DNA of 64,000 nucleotides from Paraburkholderia flava. Its GTDB lineage: Bacteria > Pseudomonadota > Gammaproteobacteria > Burkholderiales > Burkholderiaceae. Below are positions 28,371 through 36,495 of the stretch, piece after piece (position 1 is the stretch's first letter; every line of letters starts with the position of its first letter). Location: contig NZ_SMRO01000003.1 in the NCBI RefSeq assembly GCF_004359985.1, positions 1,148,496-1,212,495 on the forward strand. The letters run 5' to 3'. The position numbers were made by a program, and so were the translations under genes. The notes below the pieces were generated by a model. It was not told the origin of the DNA and ran no database searches. It was given only the letters and a program-made list of their open reading frames with translations.

Positions 28371-29105
28371 ATGAATATCGGAACGCAATCGTCGCTGGAT
28401 GGCGCGCAGGTCGTCGTGTTCGGTGGGAGTTCGGGGATCGGTCTCGCTGCTGCGGCCGCGGCGAAAGCGCGCGGCGCGGAGATTACGCTGGTAGGGCGTA
28501 CGCGGGAGAGGCTCGACGTCGCCGCGCGGTCGGTCGGCGGTGCGCGCACGGCTGTTGCGGACATCGCGGACCGGCAGTCGGTCGAAGCGGTGTTCGGCGG
28601 CATTGCGCGTGTCGATCACCTCGTGATCACTGCGGGCAGCTTCGTCGCGGGCAAGCTCGCCGACTCGGACCCGGAGCACCTGCTCAAGGCGCTGCAGGAG
28701 CGCATCGCGGGCGCCGTCTACGCGATCAAGGCCGCGTTGCCGCTGATGCCGTCCACCGCGTCGATCGTGCTGATGAGCGGACAGCTCGCCGATCGTCCGT
28801 CGGGCAACGGGACGTCGGTGCTCGGCGCGGCGGTGAGCGGTATCGAGACGCTGGCGCGCTCGCTCGCGCTCGAACTGAAACCGATTCGCGTGAACGTGGT
28901 TGCGCCGGGGTTTGTCGATACGCCGTTGTTCGACACGTTCGATGCGGACACGCGTGCGGCGCTGCTTGGGCAGGCTGCGGCGGCGTTGCCAGGCGGCCGT
29001 ATCGGGCGCGCGGATGAGATCGGCGAAGCGATCGCGTTTTTGTTGGGGAATGGGTATGTGAATGCCGAGGTTTTACATCTCGACGGGGGCGGACGGTTTG
29101 TTTGA
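28371..29105 (+). CDS. Atypical short-chain dehydrogenase/reductase lacking YxxxK
   Basis: 244 residues from MNIGTQSSLDGAQVVVFGG; the ATG follows CGGGGAACAT. The nucleotide-binding loop GGSSGIGLAAA is intact, and DHLVITAGSF replaces the usual NNAG. The catalytic Ser region is present (VLMSGQLADRP), but where Tyr-x3-Lys should follow the sequence is NGTSVLGAAVSG, with neither residue. The C-terminal NVVAPGFVDTPLF and VLHLDGGGRFV are typical. So the fold and cofactor site are kept but classical catalysis is doubtful. Divergent from the LysR gene. Confidence 0.85.
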   Translation: MNIGTQSSLDGAQVVVFGGSSGIGLAAAAAAKARGAEITLVGRTRERLDVAARSVGGARTAVADIADRQSVEAVFGGIARVDHLVITAGSFVAGKLADSDPEHLLKALQERIAGAVYAIKAALPLMPSTASIVLMSGQLADRPSGNGTSVLGAAVSGIETLARSLALELKPIRVNVVAPGFVDTPLFDTFDADTRAALLGQAAAALPGGRIGRADEIGEAIAFLLGNGYVNAEVLHLDGGGRFV

Positions 29106-29177
29106 GCGTGCTTGGGTGTTGTGTCGCACGTCGGCTTGTTCATGTCGAGCGTGCGAATTTTGCTTAGCAAGCGAACG

Positions 29178-29202
29178 GGGCGGCGTCGAGCAGACGCCGC
29201 CC
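29178..29202. terminator. Bidirectional hairpin between convergent genes
   Basis: A perfect 10-bp stem, GGGCGGCGTC and GACGCCGCCC, with the loop GAGCA, lies between the SDR and the metallo-hydrolase genes. A weak CTTTTA tract precedes it on the minus-strand reading; there is no T-tract on the plus side. Confidence 0.6.
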
Positions 29203-29212
29203 TAAAAGATCA

Positions 29213-30340
29213 TCAAGACTTCGCGTTCCCCGCATCGTGCGCAGCACACAGGCGCCACGCAGCCTTCGACTTCGCGACAGGCTCTGCCACATTGCGCCAC
29301 CAGCGCTCGCCACCATGCGGCGCAGTCAGATCGAGCCGCTCGCCCATGCGCGGCGTCGACAGCGCAACACCACGCTCGACGGCCAGGGCCGTCACCCGTT
29401 CGAACGGTTCCTGCCACGGGTGCATCGAAAGATCGAACGTGCCGTTGTGAATCGGCACGAACCAGCGGCCGCGCAGATCGATGTGGGCCTGCACCGTTTC
29501 TTCGGGGTGCATGTGAACGTACGGCCATTGCGCGTTGTACGCGCCGGTCTCGACGAGCGTCACATCGAAGGGTCCGAAACGTTCGCCAATCGCCTTGAAG
29601 CCGTCGAAGTAGCCGCCGTCGCCGCTGAAGAACACACGCAGATCGTCGTCGACGATGACCCACGATGCCCACAACGTGCTGTTGCCGTCGAACAGACTGC
29701 GCCCGGAAAAATGCTGCGCGGGCGTCGCGGTGAACTGCACGCCGTCGACCTCGGTGCCTTGCCACCAGTCGAACTGCCGCACCTTCGATGCGTCGATACC
29801 CCATTCGATCAACCGGTCACCGACGCCGAGCGGCGTCAGAAACACGCCCGTGGTCTGCGCAAGCGCGAGCACGGTTTCGCGGTCCAGATGATCGTAGTGA
29901 TCGTGCGAAAGAATCACGCCACGCAGTGGCGGCAGATCGGCGAGTGCGATCGGCGGCGCGTGAAAGCGCTTCGGACCGAAGTGGCGGAACGGCGATGCGC
30001 GCTCGGCGAACACCGGGTCGGTCAGCCAGAACTGGCCGCGCAGTTTCAGCAGCATCGTCGAATGGCCGAGCCGGTAGAGGCTGCGGTCAGGTGCGGCGTC
30101 GAGTTGCGCACGCGTCAGCGTATCGACCGGCAGGCTGGCTGCCGGCACCGTACCGCCCGGCTTGTTGACCAACATGTCCCACGCGATGCCGAGCATCTTG
30201 CCCACGCCTTCGACCGGACGCGGCTTGACGTTATGGAAGCGTTCGCCGTCGTGCTGCGGCGACGAACTCGACCGCTCGCGACCGCGTCGCGCGGCGGTGA
30301 AACCCAGTACACGGCTGAATAAAGCGGGTAGCGACGTCAT
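29213..30340 (-). CDS. Metallo-beta-lactamase-fold hydrolase (UlaG/NAPE-PLD-like)
   Basis: 375 residues from MTSLPALFSRVLGF. The zinc motif SHDHYDHLD, followed later by AQHFSGR, FFSGDGGYF and HNGTFDL, is that of the UlaG/RomA/NAPE-phospholipase-D branch. GHSTMLLKLRGQFWLTDPVF matches the family's N-terminal strand pair. A hydrophobic/basic N-terminus may associate with the membrane. A GTG start at 30370 is possible but would lie inside the operator palindrome. It is divergent from, and probably repressed by, the TetR gene. Confidence 0.85.
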   Translation of the reverse strand: MTSLPALFSRVLGFTAARRGRERSSSSPQHDGERFHNVKPRPVEGVGKMLGIAWDMLVNKPGGTVPAASLPVDTLTRAQLDAAPDRSLYRLGHSTMLLKLRGQFWLTDPVFAERASPFRHFGPKRFHAPPIALADLPPLRGVILSHDHYDHLDRETVLALAQTTGVFLTPLGVGDRLIEWGIDASKVRQFDWWQGTEVDGVQFTATPAQHFSGRSLFDGNSTLWASWVIVDDDLRVFFSGDGGYFDGFKAIGERFGPFDVTLVETGAYNAQWPYVHMHPEETVQAHIDLRGRWFVPIHNGTFDLSMHPWQEPFERVTALAVERGVALSTPRMGERLDLTAPHGGERWWRNVAEPVAKSKAAWRLCAAHDAGNAKS

Positions 30341-30365
30341 GAGAGAGGTGATCCGGAGATGAATG

Positions 30366-30407
30366 TACACTCGGCAGTGTAGTTTATTTTTCAGAAAAGT
30401 AAACTAC
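30366..30407. promoter_or_regulatory. Twin palindromes between metallo-hydrolase and TetR genes
   Basis: A 29-bp near-perfect dyad at 30379-30407 has outer arms GTAGTTTA and TAAACTAC and inner TTTTC/GAAAA. A second perfect dyad, TACACT-CGGC-AGTGTA (30366-30381), overlaps its left end. The larger one lies 18 bp from the TetR start and has the size and symmetry of a TetR-family operator, so autoregulation together with control of the hydrolase gene is likely. Confidence 0.7.
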
Positions 30408-30425
30408 CCGGTGTAACATTCGGTT

Positions 30426-31040
30426 ATGGACTCGAGCCCATCCCCTAATCGTCTGACCGACCGCAAGCGCGTTGCCATCGTGAGTGCCGCGATCGAGGAA
30501 TTTCTTGCTGCCGGCTACGACGCGACCAGCATGGATCGCATCGCCGCCCGGGCGAGCGTGTCGAAGCGCACGGTGTACAACCACTTCGCGAGCAAGGAAG
30601 CGCTGTTCGCGGCGATCCTGCATCAACTGTGGGACGCGAGCCAGACGGATAGCGCGCTCGTCTATCGGGCCGACCAGCCGCTGCGTGCACAGTTGCTCGA
30701 GCTTTTGAGTCATCGAATGCAGCTTCTGAATAACGATGTCTTTCTGTCGCTCGCACGCGTGGCGATTTCGGCTGGCCTGCATTCGCCGGAACGCGCGCGC
30801 GAGATGGTCGCTCGCATGGGCGAACGCGAGGAGGACGTGAGCGTGTGGGTGCGTGCAGCGGCCGCTGATGGTCGTTTGAAGACCGACGATCCGCCGTTCG
30901 CGGCTTTTCAGTTGCAGGCGCTGATCAAGGGGTTCGCGTTCTGGCCACAGGTTGCAATGGGTCAGGCGCGCCTGAGCAAGCGCGAGCAGAAGCGGATCGC
31001 GGAATCGGCGGCGGATATGTTTCTTGCGTGGTATGCGTGA
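30426..31040 (+). CDS. TetR-family transcriptional regulator
   Basis: 204 residues. N-terminal helix-turn-helix: AAIEEFLAAGYDATSMDRIAAR followed by ASVSKRTVYNHFASKEALF. The C-terminal ligand domain (LARVAISAGLHSPERAREM, AFQLQALIKGFAFWPQ) resembles the TetR_C_11/AefR-like group. It is divergent from the metallo-hydrolase gene and shares the twin palindromes with it. Confidence 0.92.
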   Translation: MDSSPSPNRLTDRKRVAIVSAAIEEFLAAGYDATSMDRIAARASVSKRTVYNHFASKEALFAAILHQLWDASQTDSALVYRADQPLRAQLLELLSHRMQLLNNDVFLSLARVAISAGLHSPERAREMVARMGEREEDVSVWVRAAAADGRLKTDDPPFAAFQLQALIKGFAFWPQVAMGQARLSKREQKRIAESAADMFLAWYA

Positions 31041-31220
31041 GAGGAAGTGGCGCGGCGCAGCGCAGCTTTGCGCCGCAGTAGTTGAGACAGTCCTGACTGT
31101 CGTACTTTTTGAATCCGCTGCGGCTCGTCCCTCTTCGTTTTAGCCGCGCTTTTCTCAAGAGCGACGCGTGCTCTTGCCCATCGCCGGTCGATCCAGGAGA
31201 CAACCTCAGGACACTCGCCG

Positions 31221-31619
31221 CTATCGTCTTGCCGGATCGGCGTAGGGCGGTTTCGGATCACGATCCGCTTCTGCATCGGCCGGATTGGATGGATTGACAT
31301 AGACGTCGGTGACGTCGCCGAGTCGAGGCACGCTGCCCGGAAAGTAGGACTGGCGGAAAACTGTCTCGTGGAACTGGCCGTCATGCGCGAGGTAGCGTAC
31401 GCGGCATCTGATTTTTACGAGGTTACTGCTGCGCGACAGTTTGGGAATGTTCTGGACAGCGACCACGGTTCCCACCTCGACGTTGCCGGTCTTGCGCAAC
31501 GTGCGTCGATGAAAGAAGTGATAGACGCCTGTGCCCCATCTGTAGACAGCCCAGAGGAGCAACGCGACTACAACGATGCGAAAGAGAAGCGTCTCTGTAT
31601 TCACGGATATTTGCGGCAA
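31221..31619 (-). CDS. DUF3592-like membrane-anchored protein
   Basis: 132 residues. One N-terminal membrane helix (LLFRIVVVALLLWAVYRWG) is followed by a beta-rich soluble domain: VEVGTVVAVQNIPKL, IRCRVRYLAHDGQFHETVF, GDVTDVYVNPSNPADA. The order (a repeated turn around VGTV.., then a 'YNPxNP'-like end) resembles DUF3592 proteins. Function unknown. It lies 30 bp downstream of the acetyltransferase stop on the same strand. Confidence 0.65.
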   Translation of the reverse strand: MPQISVNTETLLFRIVVVALLLWAVYRWGTGVYHFFHRRTLRKTGNVEVGTVVAVQNIPKLSRSSNLVKIRCRVRYLAHDGQFHETVFRQSYFPGSVPRLGDVTDVYVNPSNPADAEADRDPKPPYADPARR

Positions 31620-31649
31620 GTTTCCAGAAGCTTGTACGCGGACGCTCTC

Positions 31650-32207
31650 TCACTCCGCTATCGAACGAATCACCCTGGCCGGATTCCCGCCGACGAGCGT
31701 ATTCGGCGGCACGTCCCGCGTAACGACCGATCCCGCCGCGACAACCGAATTCTCGCCTACTGTGACGCCACCGATAATCGTCGCGCCGGCTGCGATCCAC
31801 ACGTTTTTCCCGATCACGATGGGCTTTGCGATGACACCGTTGCGTCGCTGCGAAGGTTCGATCGGATGACCCGACGTGATGAGACTCACGTTAGGCCCGA
31901 TCATCACGTCGTCGCCGATGTCGAGGCCGCCCAGGTCGTAGAACGTGCAATTCTGGTTGATGAAGACATTGCGCCCGACCCGGATGTCGAGCCCGCCGGT
32001 TGTGTAGAACGGCGGTGCCAATACAAAACTGTCGTCCACCTTCCTGCCGATGAGATCGCTGAACAGGGCCCGGACTTCATCCGCGTCGTTGAAGGTCAAC
32101 CGGTTGAGCGAGGCGGTGATCGCCATCGCGCGTTTGACGTTGGCCACCATGGCCGCCGATTCCGGCGTTTTCCGATGAATTACCGTGGTGCGATCGTCGT
32201 TCGGCAT
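31650..32207 (-). CDS. Sugar O-acetyltransferase, LacA/NodL/Maa type
   Basis: 185 residues from MPNDDRTTVIHRK; the upstream in-frame start was rejected as it adds a non-family stretch. It has a left-handed beta-helix with hexapeptide repeats (VFINQNCTFYDLGGLDIGD, PIVIGKNVWIAAGATIIGG, VTVGENSVVAAGSVV) and the catalytic His in LITSGHPIEPSQR. These enzymes acetylate the 6-hydroxyl of sugars, using acetyl-CoA. The N-terminal Mac domain is only partly typical. It lies 44 bp downstream of a sulfotransferase-like gene, so the two may modify the same glycan or lipid; inference. Confidence 0.85.
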   Translation of the reverse strand: MPNDDRTTVIHRKTPESAAMVANVKRAMAITASLNRLTFNDADEVRALFSDLIGRKVDDSFVLAPPFYTTGGLDIRVGRNVFINQNCTFYDLGGLDIGDDVMIGPNVSLITSGHPIEPSQRRNGVIAKPIVIGKNVWIAAGATIIGGVTVGENSVVAAGSVVTRDVPPNTLVGGNPARVIRSIAE

Positions 32208-32251
32208 TTCTTTGTTTTTTCGGTTGCTGTTTCGTGAGCGGCCGATCGCAT

Positions 32252-33400
32252 TCAGGTGTAGCGCCACTCTTCAGCGATGTCGTTCGCAAGGGCTACTTTC
32301 TTCCGGACAGTCTCGGCGAGGTCCGCTTGCACGTGGTCCGTCCTGTCCAGTTGCCGGAACAGGAATTTCAGCGCGGCGGAATTGATCGGACGCAACACGC
32401 GACCGTCGATGGCCGACATCCGTCGTACGTTGCGCTTCGCTTCGCCGAGCAGATCGCGCGTCGCACTGAGGTCCGGGACGAGCCCCGTGCCGGCGCGAAA
32501 TTGCGCGGCAAGCTCGGACGCATGATCCGGTGACTGTCCCAGCAGATCCGTATCGACGACGACATCCGCGCTCTGTAGCGTTCTCCAGACGCAAAGAATC
32601 CAGAGGGCGATAAACGCTCGATAGGCCTCGCTACCCTCGACCGTTTGCGCGTAGCGATCGCAGGCGGCCGCGTACGCATCGTATGAGGTCGGCGAAACAG
32701 GCGGCAACTTCACGCCGCATTCCGCGATGACCTGCCTCACCATCGGCTCGCTGTGTTGAAGACCGAGTACACGAAACGGCGCTGCCACGAAGAACGCGTT
32801 GCGCCACTGCTGCCTGAGTAACCAGCCCGATGCAAATTGCGAAGCCGGGTTGCGCAGAATCCCGACATGCATCACGTCGGGAAAGGCTTCCTTAAGCCAC
32901 GGCATGCGCCCCTGAGATCGGCAGAACTTGAGAACCGCGACTTTGCCCTGCCGAGACGAGGTCTCGCAAAGGTCGTTCAGATACGTTTGTAGCGCCGGAA
33001 AATCTGCATCCGGTTGCGTGCCGAACTGATCGACCGCGAAGCTTTTTCGATAGCCACGCACGCCGCGCTCGGTCGATTGCAGCAACGGCCGGTATTCGTC
33101 GAAGTAGGCTTTACTCATCGACGGGTGGCCGGAATTGGACGTGGGGCGAATATCGCCTATATCGGCCGCGCTTAGCTCGCCGATAACCGAACTCAGTGGC
33201 TCATAGAACGCATCGACCGATTCCAGCGCACGGAATCGCGACCACAGCCACGTTCCTGCGGTTCGCCATCCGGCGTGCAAAAAGATGCCCCGCATCGGCT
33301 GCGTGTTCGCGCCGATGGCGCCTGGCTGATCGGGCAGCGCCGTTACGGTATTCGCCGGGTCGGCTGCGGAACCGGATGGACTCGAATGCGTGGTGGTCAT
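32252..33400 (-). CDS. Sulfotransferase-like P-loop protein
   Basis: 382 residues. GIFLHAGWRTAGTWLWSRF sits where the PAPS 5'-phosphosulfate loop of sulfotransferases lies, although it is not a strict Walker A. VAVLKFCRSQGRMPWL and ILRNPASQFASGWLLR resemble the 3'-phosphate loop (R-x6-S). The first 35 residues are low complexity. I would call it sulfotransferase-like; the substrate is unknown. No membrane segment. It is divergent from the amidohydrolase gene and upstream of the O-acetyltransferase. Confidence 0.65.
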   Translation of the reverse strand: MTTTHSSPSGSAADPANTVTALPDQPGAIGANTQPMRGIFLHAGWRTAGTWLWSRFRALESVDAFYEPLSSVIGELSAADIGDIRPTSNSGHPSMSKAYFDEYRPLLQSTERGVRGYRKSFAVDQFGTQPDADFPALQTYLNDLCETSSRQGKVAVLKFCRSQGRMPWLKEAFPDVMHVGILRNPASQFASGWLLRQQWRNAFFVAAPFRVLGLQHSEPMVRQVIAECGVKLPPVSPTSYDAYAAACDRYAQTVEGSEAYRAFIALWILCVWRTLQSADVVVDTDLLGQSPDHASELAAQFRAGTGLVPDLSATRDLLGEAKRNVRRMSAIDGRVLRPINSAALKFLFRQLDRTDHVQADLAETVRKKVALANDIAEEWRYT

Positions 33401-33658
33401 CGTCTTCTACGAAATCGCCATGAAAAAGCGGGTGTTCCAGCAGGACAGCATTCTGCGCGCGCATGTCGGAAATTGCCGCATGGTTTTGCAAAATACCGTC
33501 CGCATCTTTCATTTTCCTTCGCGTGTGTACGGGAACCTGCAGTGGCATTTTTGTTCAACAGCTAACCGCCGCTACCCTGTGTACGATGCGAGATGGCGGC
33601 ACAGCGCGTAGCGAGGCCACCAGAGCATGTCCGTGCAAACCCTCCAGAGAGGATCGCG

Positions 33659-34915
33659 ATGGCATCTGTGACAACGTTGTTTCATAACGGCGCGCTGCTC
33701 GACCCGACGCAGCCGGAACTGCTGCCCGGCCACGACGTACTGATCGAAAACGGCATGGTGCGCGAGGTATCCGACAAGCCGATCAAGAGCAGCAGTGCGC
33801 GCGTGATCGACTTGAAGGGCAAGACGATCATGCCCGGCCTCATCGATCTGCACGTGCATGTCGTCGCGATCGAATTCAATCTGCCGTGTGTCGCACTGCA
33901 ACCGAACGTGCTCGTCACGCTGCGCGCCGTGCCGCTGATGCGCGCAATGCTGCGGCGCGGTTTCACGACGGTACGCGATGCGGGCGGGGCCGGTTATCCG
34001 TTCAAGCAGGCCGTCGAAAGCGGGCTCGCGCAGGGGCCGCGTCTGTTCGTGTCCGGCCGCGCGCTCAGCCAGACCGGCGGTCACGGCGACGTCCGCACGC
34101 GTAACGATTTCATCGCGCCCGACATGCCGTGCGGTTGCTGTGTGCGCGTCGGTGCGCTGTCGCGTGTTGCGGACGGTGTCGACGGCGTGCGCCAGGCCGT
34201 GCGCGAAGAACTGCAGATGGGCGCGGACCAGATCAAGATCATGGCGTCCGGCGGTGTTGCGTCGCCGACCGATCCGGTCGGCGCATGGGGCTACTCGGAA
34301 GACGAAATCCGCGCGATCGTCGCGGAGGCTCGCGCGCGTCACACGTACGTACTCGCGCATGCGTACACGCCCGACGCGATCGCGCGCGCGGTGCGCTGCG
34401 GCGTGCGCACGATCGAGCACGGCAATCTGATCGACGATGCCACCGCGCGCGTCGTCGCCGAACACGATGCGTTCGTCGTGCCGACGCTCGTCACCTACGA
34501 TGCACTTGCCAGCGAAGGCGCGAAGTACGGACTACCGGAAGCGAGCCTCGCGAAAGTCGCGGACGTCCACGAAGCGGGGCTGCGTTCGCTCGATGTGCTC
34601 AAGCGCGCAGGCGTGCGGATGGGTTTCGGCACTGATCTGCTCGGCGAGGCGCAGCGTCTGCAGAGCGACGAATTCCGGCTGCGCACGCAGGTGCTCACGC
34701 CAGCGGAAGTGATCGCGAGCGCGACGCTCGTCGGCGCGCAGGTGCTCGGGATGACGGACAAGCTCGGCCGTCTCGTGCCGGGCGCGTTCGCCGACGTGCT
34801 GGTGGTCGACGGCAATCCGCTCAAATCGATCGACTGCCTGCTCGGGCAGGGCGACCACATTCCGCTCGTGATGAAGGGCGGCGAGATCCAGTTCGACGAA
34901 CTCGAACACGCGTGA
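33659..34915 (+). CDS. Metal-dependent amidohydrolase (imidazolonepropionase/prolidase-like)
   Basis: 418 residues from MASVTTLFHNGALLDP; the AGAGAGGATCGCG site before 33659 decides the start. Amidohydrolase hallmarks are PGLIDLHVHV (first two metal His), DQIKIMASGG (Lys region), VLAHAYT and TIEHGN (two more His) and MGFGTDLLG (Asp). GRLVPGAFADVLVVDGNPL closes the beta-sandwich. The subgroup includes Xaa-Pro and Xaa-Arg dipeptidases of microbial communities. The next gene is a transporter 71 bp away, suggesting uptake plus hydrolysis of one compound. Confidence 0.88.
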   Translation: MASVTTLFHNGALLDPTQPELLPGHDVLIENGMVREVSDKPIKSSSARVIDLKGKTIMPGLIDLHVHVVAIEFNLPCVALQPNVLVTLRAVPLMRAMLRRGFTTVRDAGGAGYPFKQAVESGLAQGPRLFVSGRALSQTGGHGDVRTRNDFIAPDMPCGCCVRVGALSRVADGVDGVRQAVREELQMGADQIKIMASGGVASPTDPVGAWGYSEDEIRAIVAEARARHTYVLAHAYTPDAIARAVRCGVRTIEHGNLIDDATARVVAEHDAFVVPTLVTYDALASEGAKYGLPEASLAKVADVHEAGLRSLDVLKRAGVRMGFGTDLLGEAQRLQSDEFRLRTQVLTPAEVIASATLVGAQVLGMTDKLGRLVPGAFADVLVVDGNPLKSIDCLLGQGDHIPLVMKGGEIQFDELEHA

Positions 34916-34986
34916 TCAAGCGCGTGCGCGCGTGAAAACGCAAACGCACGCGACACCTTAGCCACCGTCTGACCGGAGCCGCCGCG

Positions 34987-36357
34987 ATGACTTCGATTTC
35001 CGCCCGCATCGAGCGCATGCCGTTCGCGCGCTTTCACCGTCGCCTGCTGTTGATGGGTGGTCTCGGCTATACGTTCGACGCGATGGACGCCGCCGTCCTC
35101 GCGTTCCTGCTGCCGGTGCTGCGACGCGACTGGGCGCTGACAAGCGTGCAGACCGGCGTGCTCGGCAGCGGCACGTTCATCGGTTACTTCGTCGGCGCGA
35201 TGCTCGCGGGGATGCTTGGCGATCTGATCGGCCGGCGCCGCGTGATGATGTATGCACTGGTGATCTACTGCTTTGCGTCGCTCGCGAGCGCGGTCGCGCA
35301 CGACTGGACGTTCTTCCTCGCGACGCGCATCGTCGCCGGACTCGGCACCGGCGCGGAAAGCGCGATCGTCGCGCCATTCCTGTCGGAGTTCGTCGCGCGG
35401 CGTTATCGTGGCGCGTTCACCGGCAGTCTCGCGGGCTTCTTCTCGTTCGGTTTCGTCGCGGCTGCATTGCTTGGCTATTTCGTGATTCCGCTCGCACCGC
35501 AGGCGTGGCGCATCGTGATGGTGATCACCGCGCTGCCGATCGTGATGCTGCTGTGGTGGCGCCGGTCGCTGCCCGAATCGCCGCGCTGGCTCGAAGCGCG
35601 CGGCCGGCGCGCGGAAGCCGAGGCGATTATCGCCGCCGCCGAAGCCGAACTGCGCGCCGACGGCGTGCAGCTCGACCCATTGCCACCCGATGCGGATGCC
35701 GACGTGCCGGTTGCGGCGGGGCGCGCATCGGTGGTCGCGAACGTGAAGGCGCTGTGGTCGCGCAGCCTCGCGCGCATCACCGCGATGACGTGGTTGATGT
35801 GGCTGTCGATCACGTTCAGCTACTACGCGTTTTTCACGTGGATTCCGGGGCTGCTGGTGCAAAGCGGGATGACGATCACGCGCAGCTTCTCGTACTCGCT
35901 CGTGATGTACCTCGCGCAGATTCCCGGCTATTTCTCGGGCGCGTGGCTCAACGAAAAAATCGGCCGGCAGGCGACGATCGCGAGCTACATGGTGCTCGGC
36001 GGCGTGTCGGCGCTCGGGCTCGCGCTGACGCGCAGCGACGCGGGGATCATGGCGTCGGGGGTGCTGCTGTCGTTTTTCATGAACGGCACGTACGCGGGCG
36101 TCTACGCGTACACGCCCGAAGTGTTCCCGACCGACGTGCGCGCGACCGGCGTGGGGCTGGCCTCGTCGATCGGACGGCTTGGCGCGATTGCGGCGCCGAT
36201 TCTCGTCGGGTATCTGTATCCGGTGTTCGGCTTCGCCGGCGTGTTTGGCGCGACGACGACGGTGCTGCTGATCGGTGCGCTCGCGGTCGTGCTAATGGGC
36301 GTGCAGACGCGCGGGCGCTCGCTGGAGGATATTGCGGCGGAGCAACTGCATCGCTGA
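34987..36357 (+). CDS. MFS transporter, metabolite:H+ symporter type (NiaP-like)
   Basis: 456 residues, about 12 membrane helices. GMLGDLIGRRRVMM is the A-motif of MFS loop 2-3. FFLATRIVAGLGTGAESAIVAP and RSLPESPRWLEARGR are typical of the niacin/aromatic acid:H+ symporter branch. It has a long central loop between helices 6 and 7 and YTPEVFPTDVRATGVGLASS in the second half. It probably shares a transcript with the amidohydrolase upstream. Confidence 0.88.
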   Translation: MTSISARIERMPFARFHRRLLLMGGLGYTFDAMDAAVLAFLLPVLRRDWALTSVQTGVLGSGTFIGYFVGAMLAGMLGDLIGRRRVMMYALVIYCFASLASAVAHDWTFFLATRIVAGLGTGAESAIVAPFLSEFVARRYRGAFTGSLAGFFSFGFVAAALLGYFVIPLAPQAWRIVMVITALPIVMLLWWRRSLPESPRWLEARGRRAEAEAIIAAAEAELRADGVQLDPLPPDADADVPVAAGRASVVANVKALWSRSLARITAMTWLMWLSITFSYYAFFTWIPGLLVQSGMTITRSFSYSLVMYLAQIPGYFSGAWLNEKIGRQATIASYMVLGGVSALGLALTRSDAGIMASGVLLSFFMNGTYAGVYAYTPEVFPTDVRATGVGLASSIGRLGAIAAPILVGYLYPVFGFAGVFGATTTVLLIGALAVVLMGVQTRGRSLEDIAAEQLHR

Positions 36358-36495
36358 TGCGTGTTTGCCTGGAGGGCCGGGGTGACAGGTAGTGACGATA
36401 CCGGGATCGCGTATGAACTGGTTGTGCCCGTCGAACGGCTATAGCATCGGGAGACTGGGCTTCCATCGCAGGCCCGCATCACGCAAGGGCCTTTC

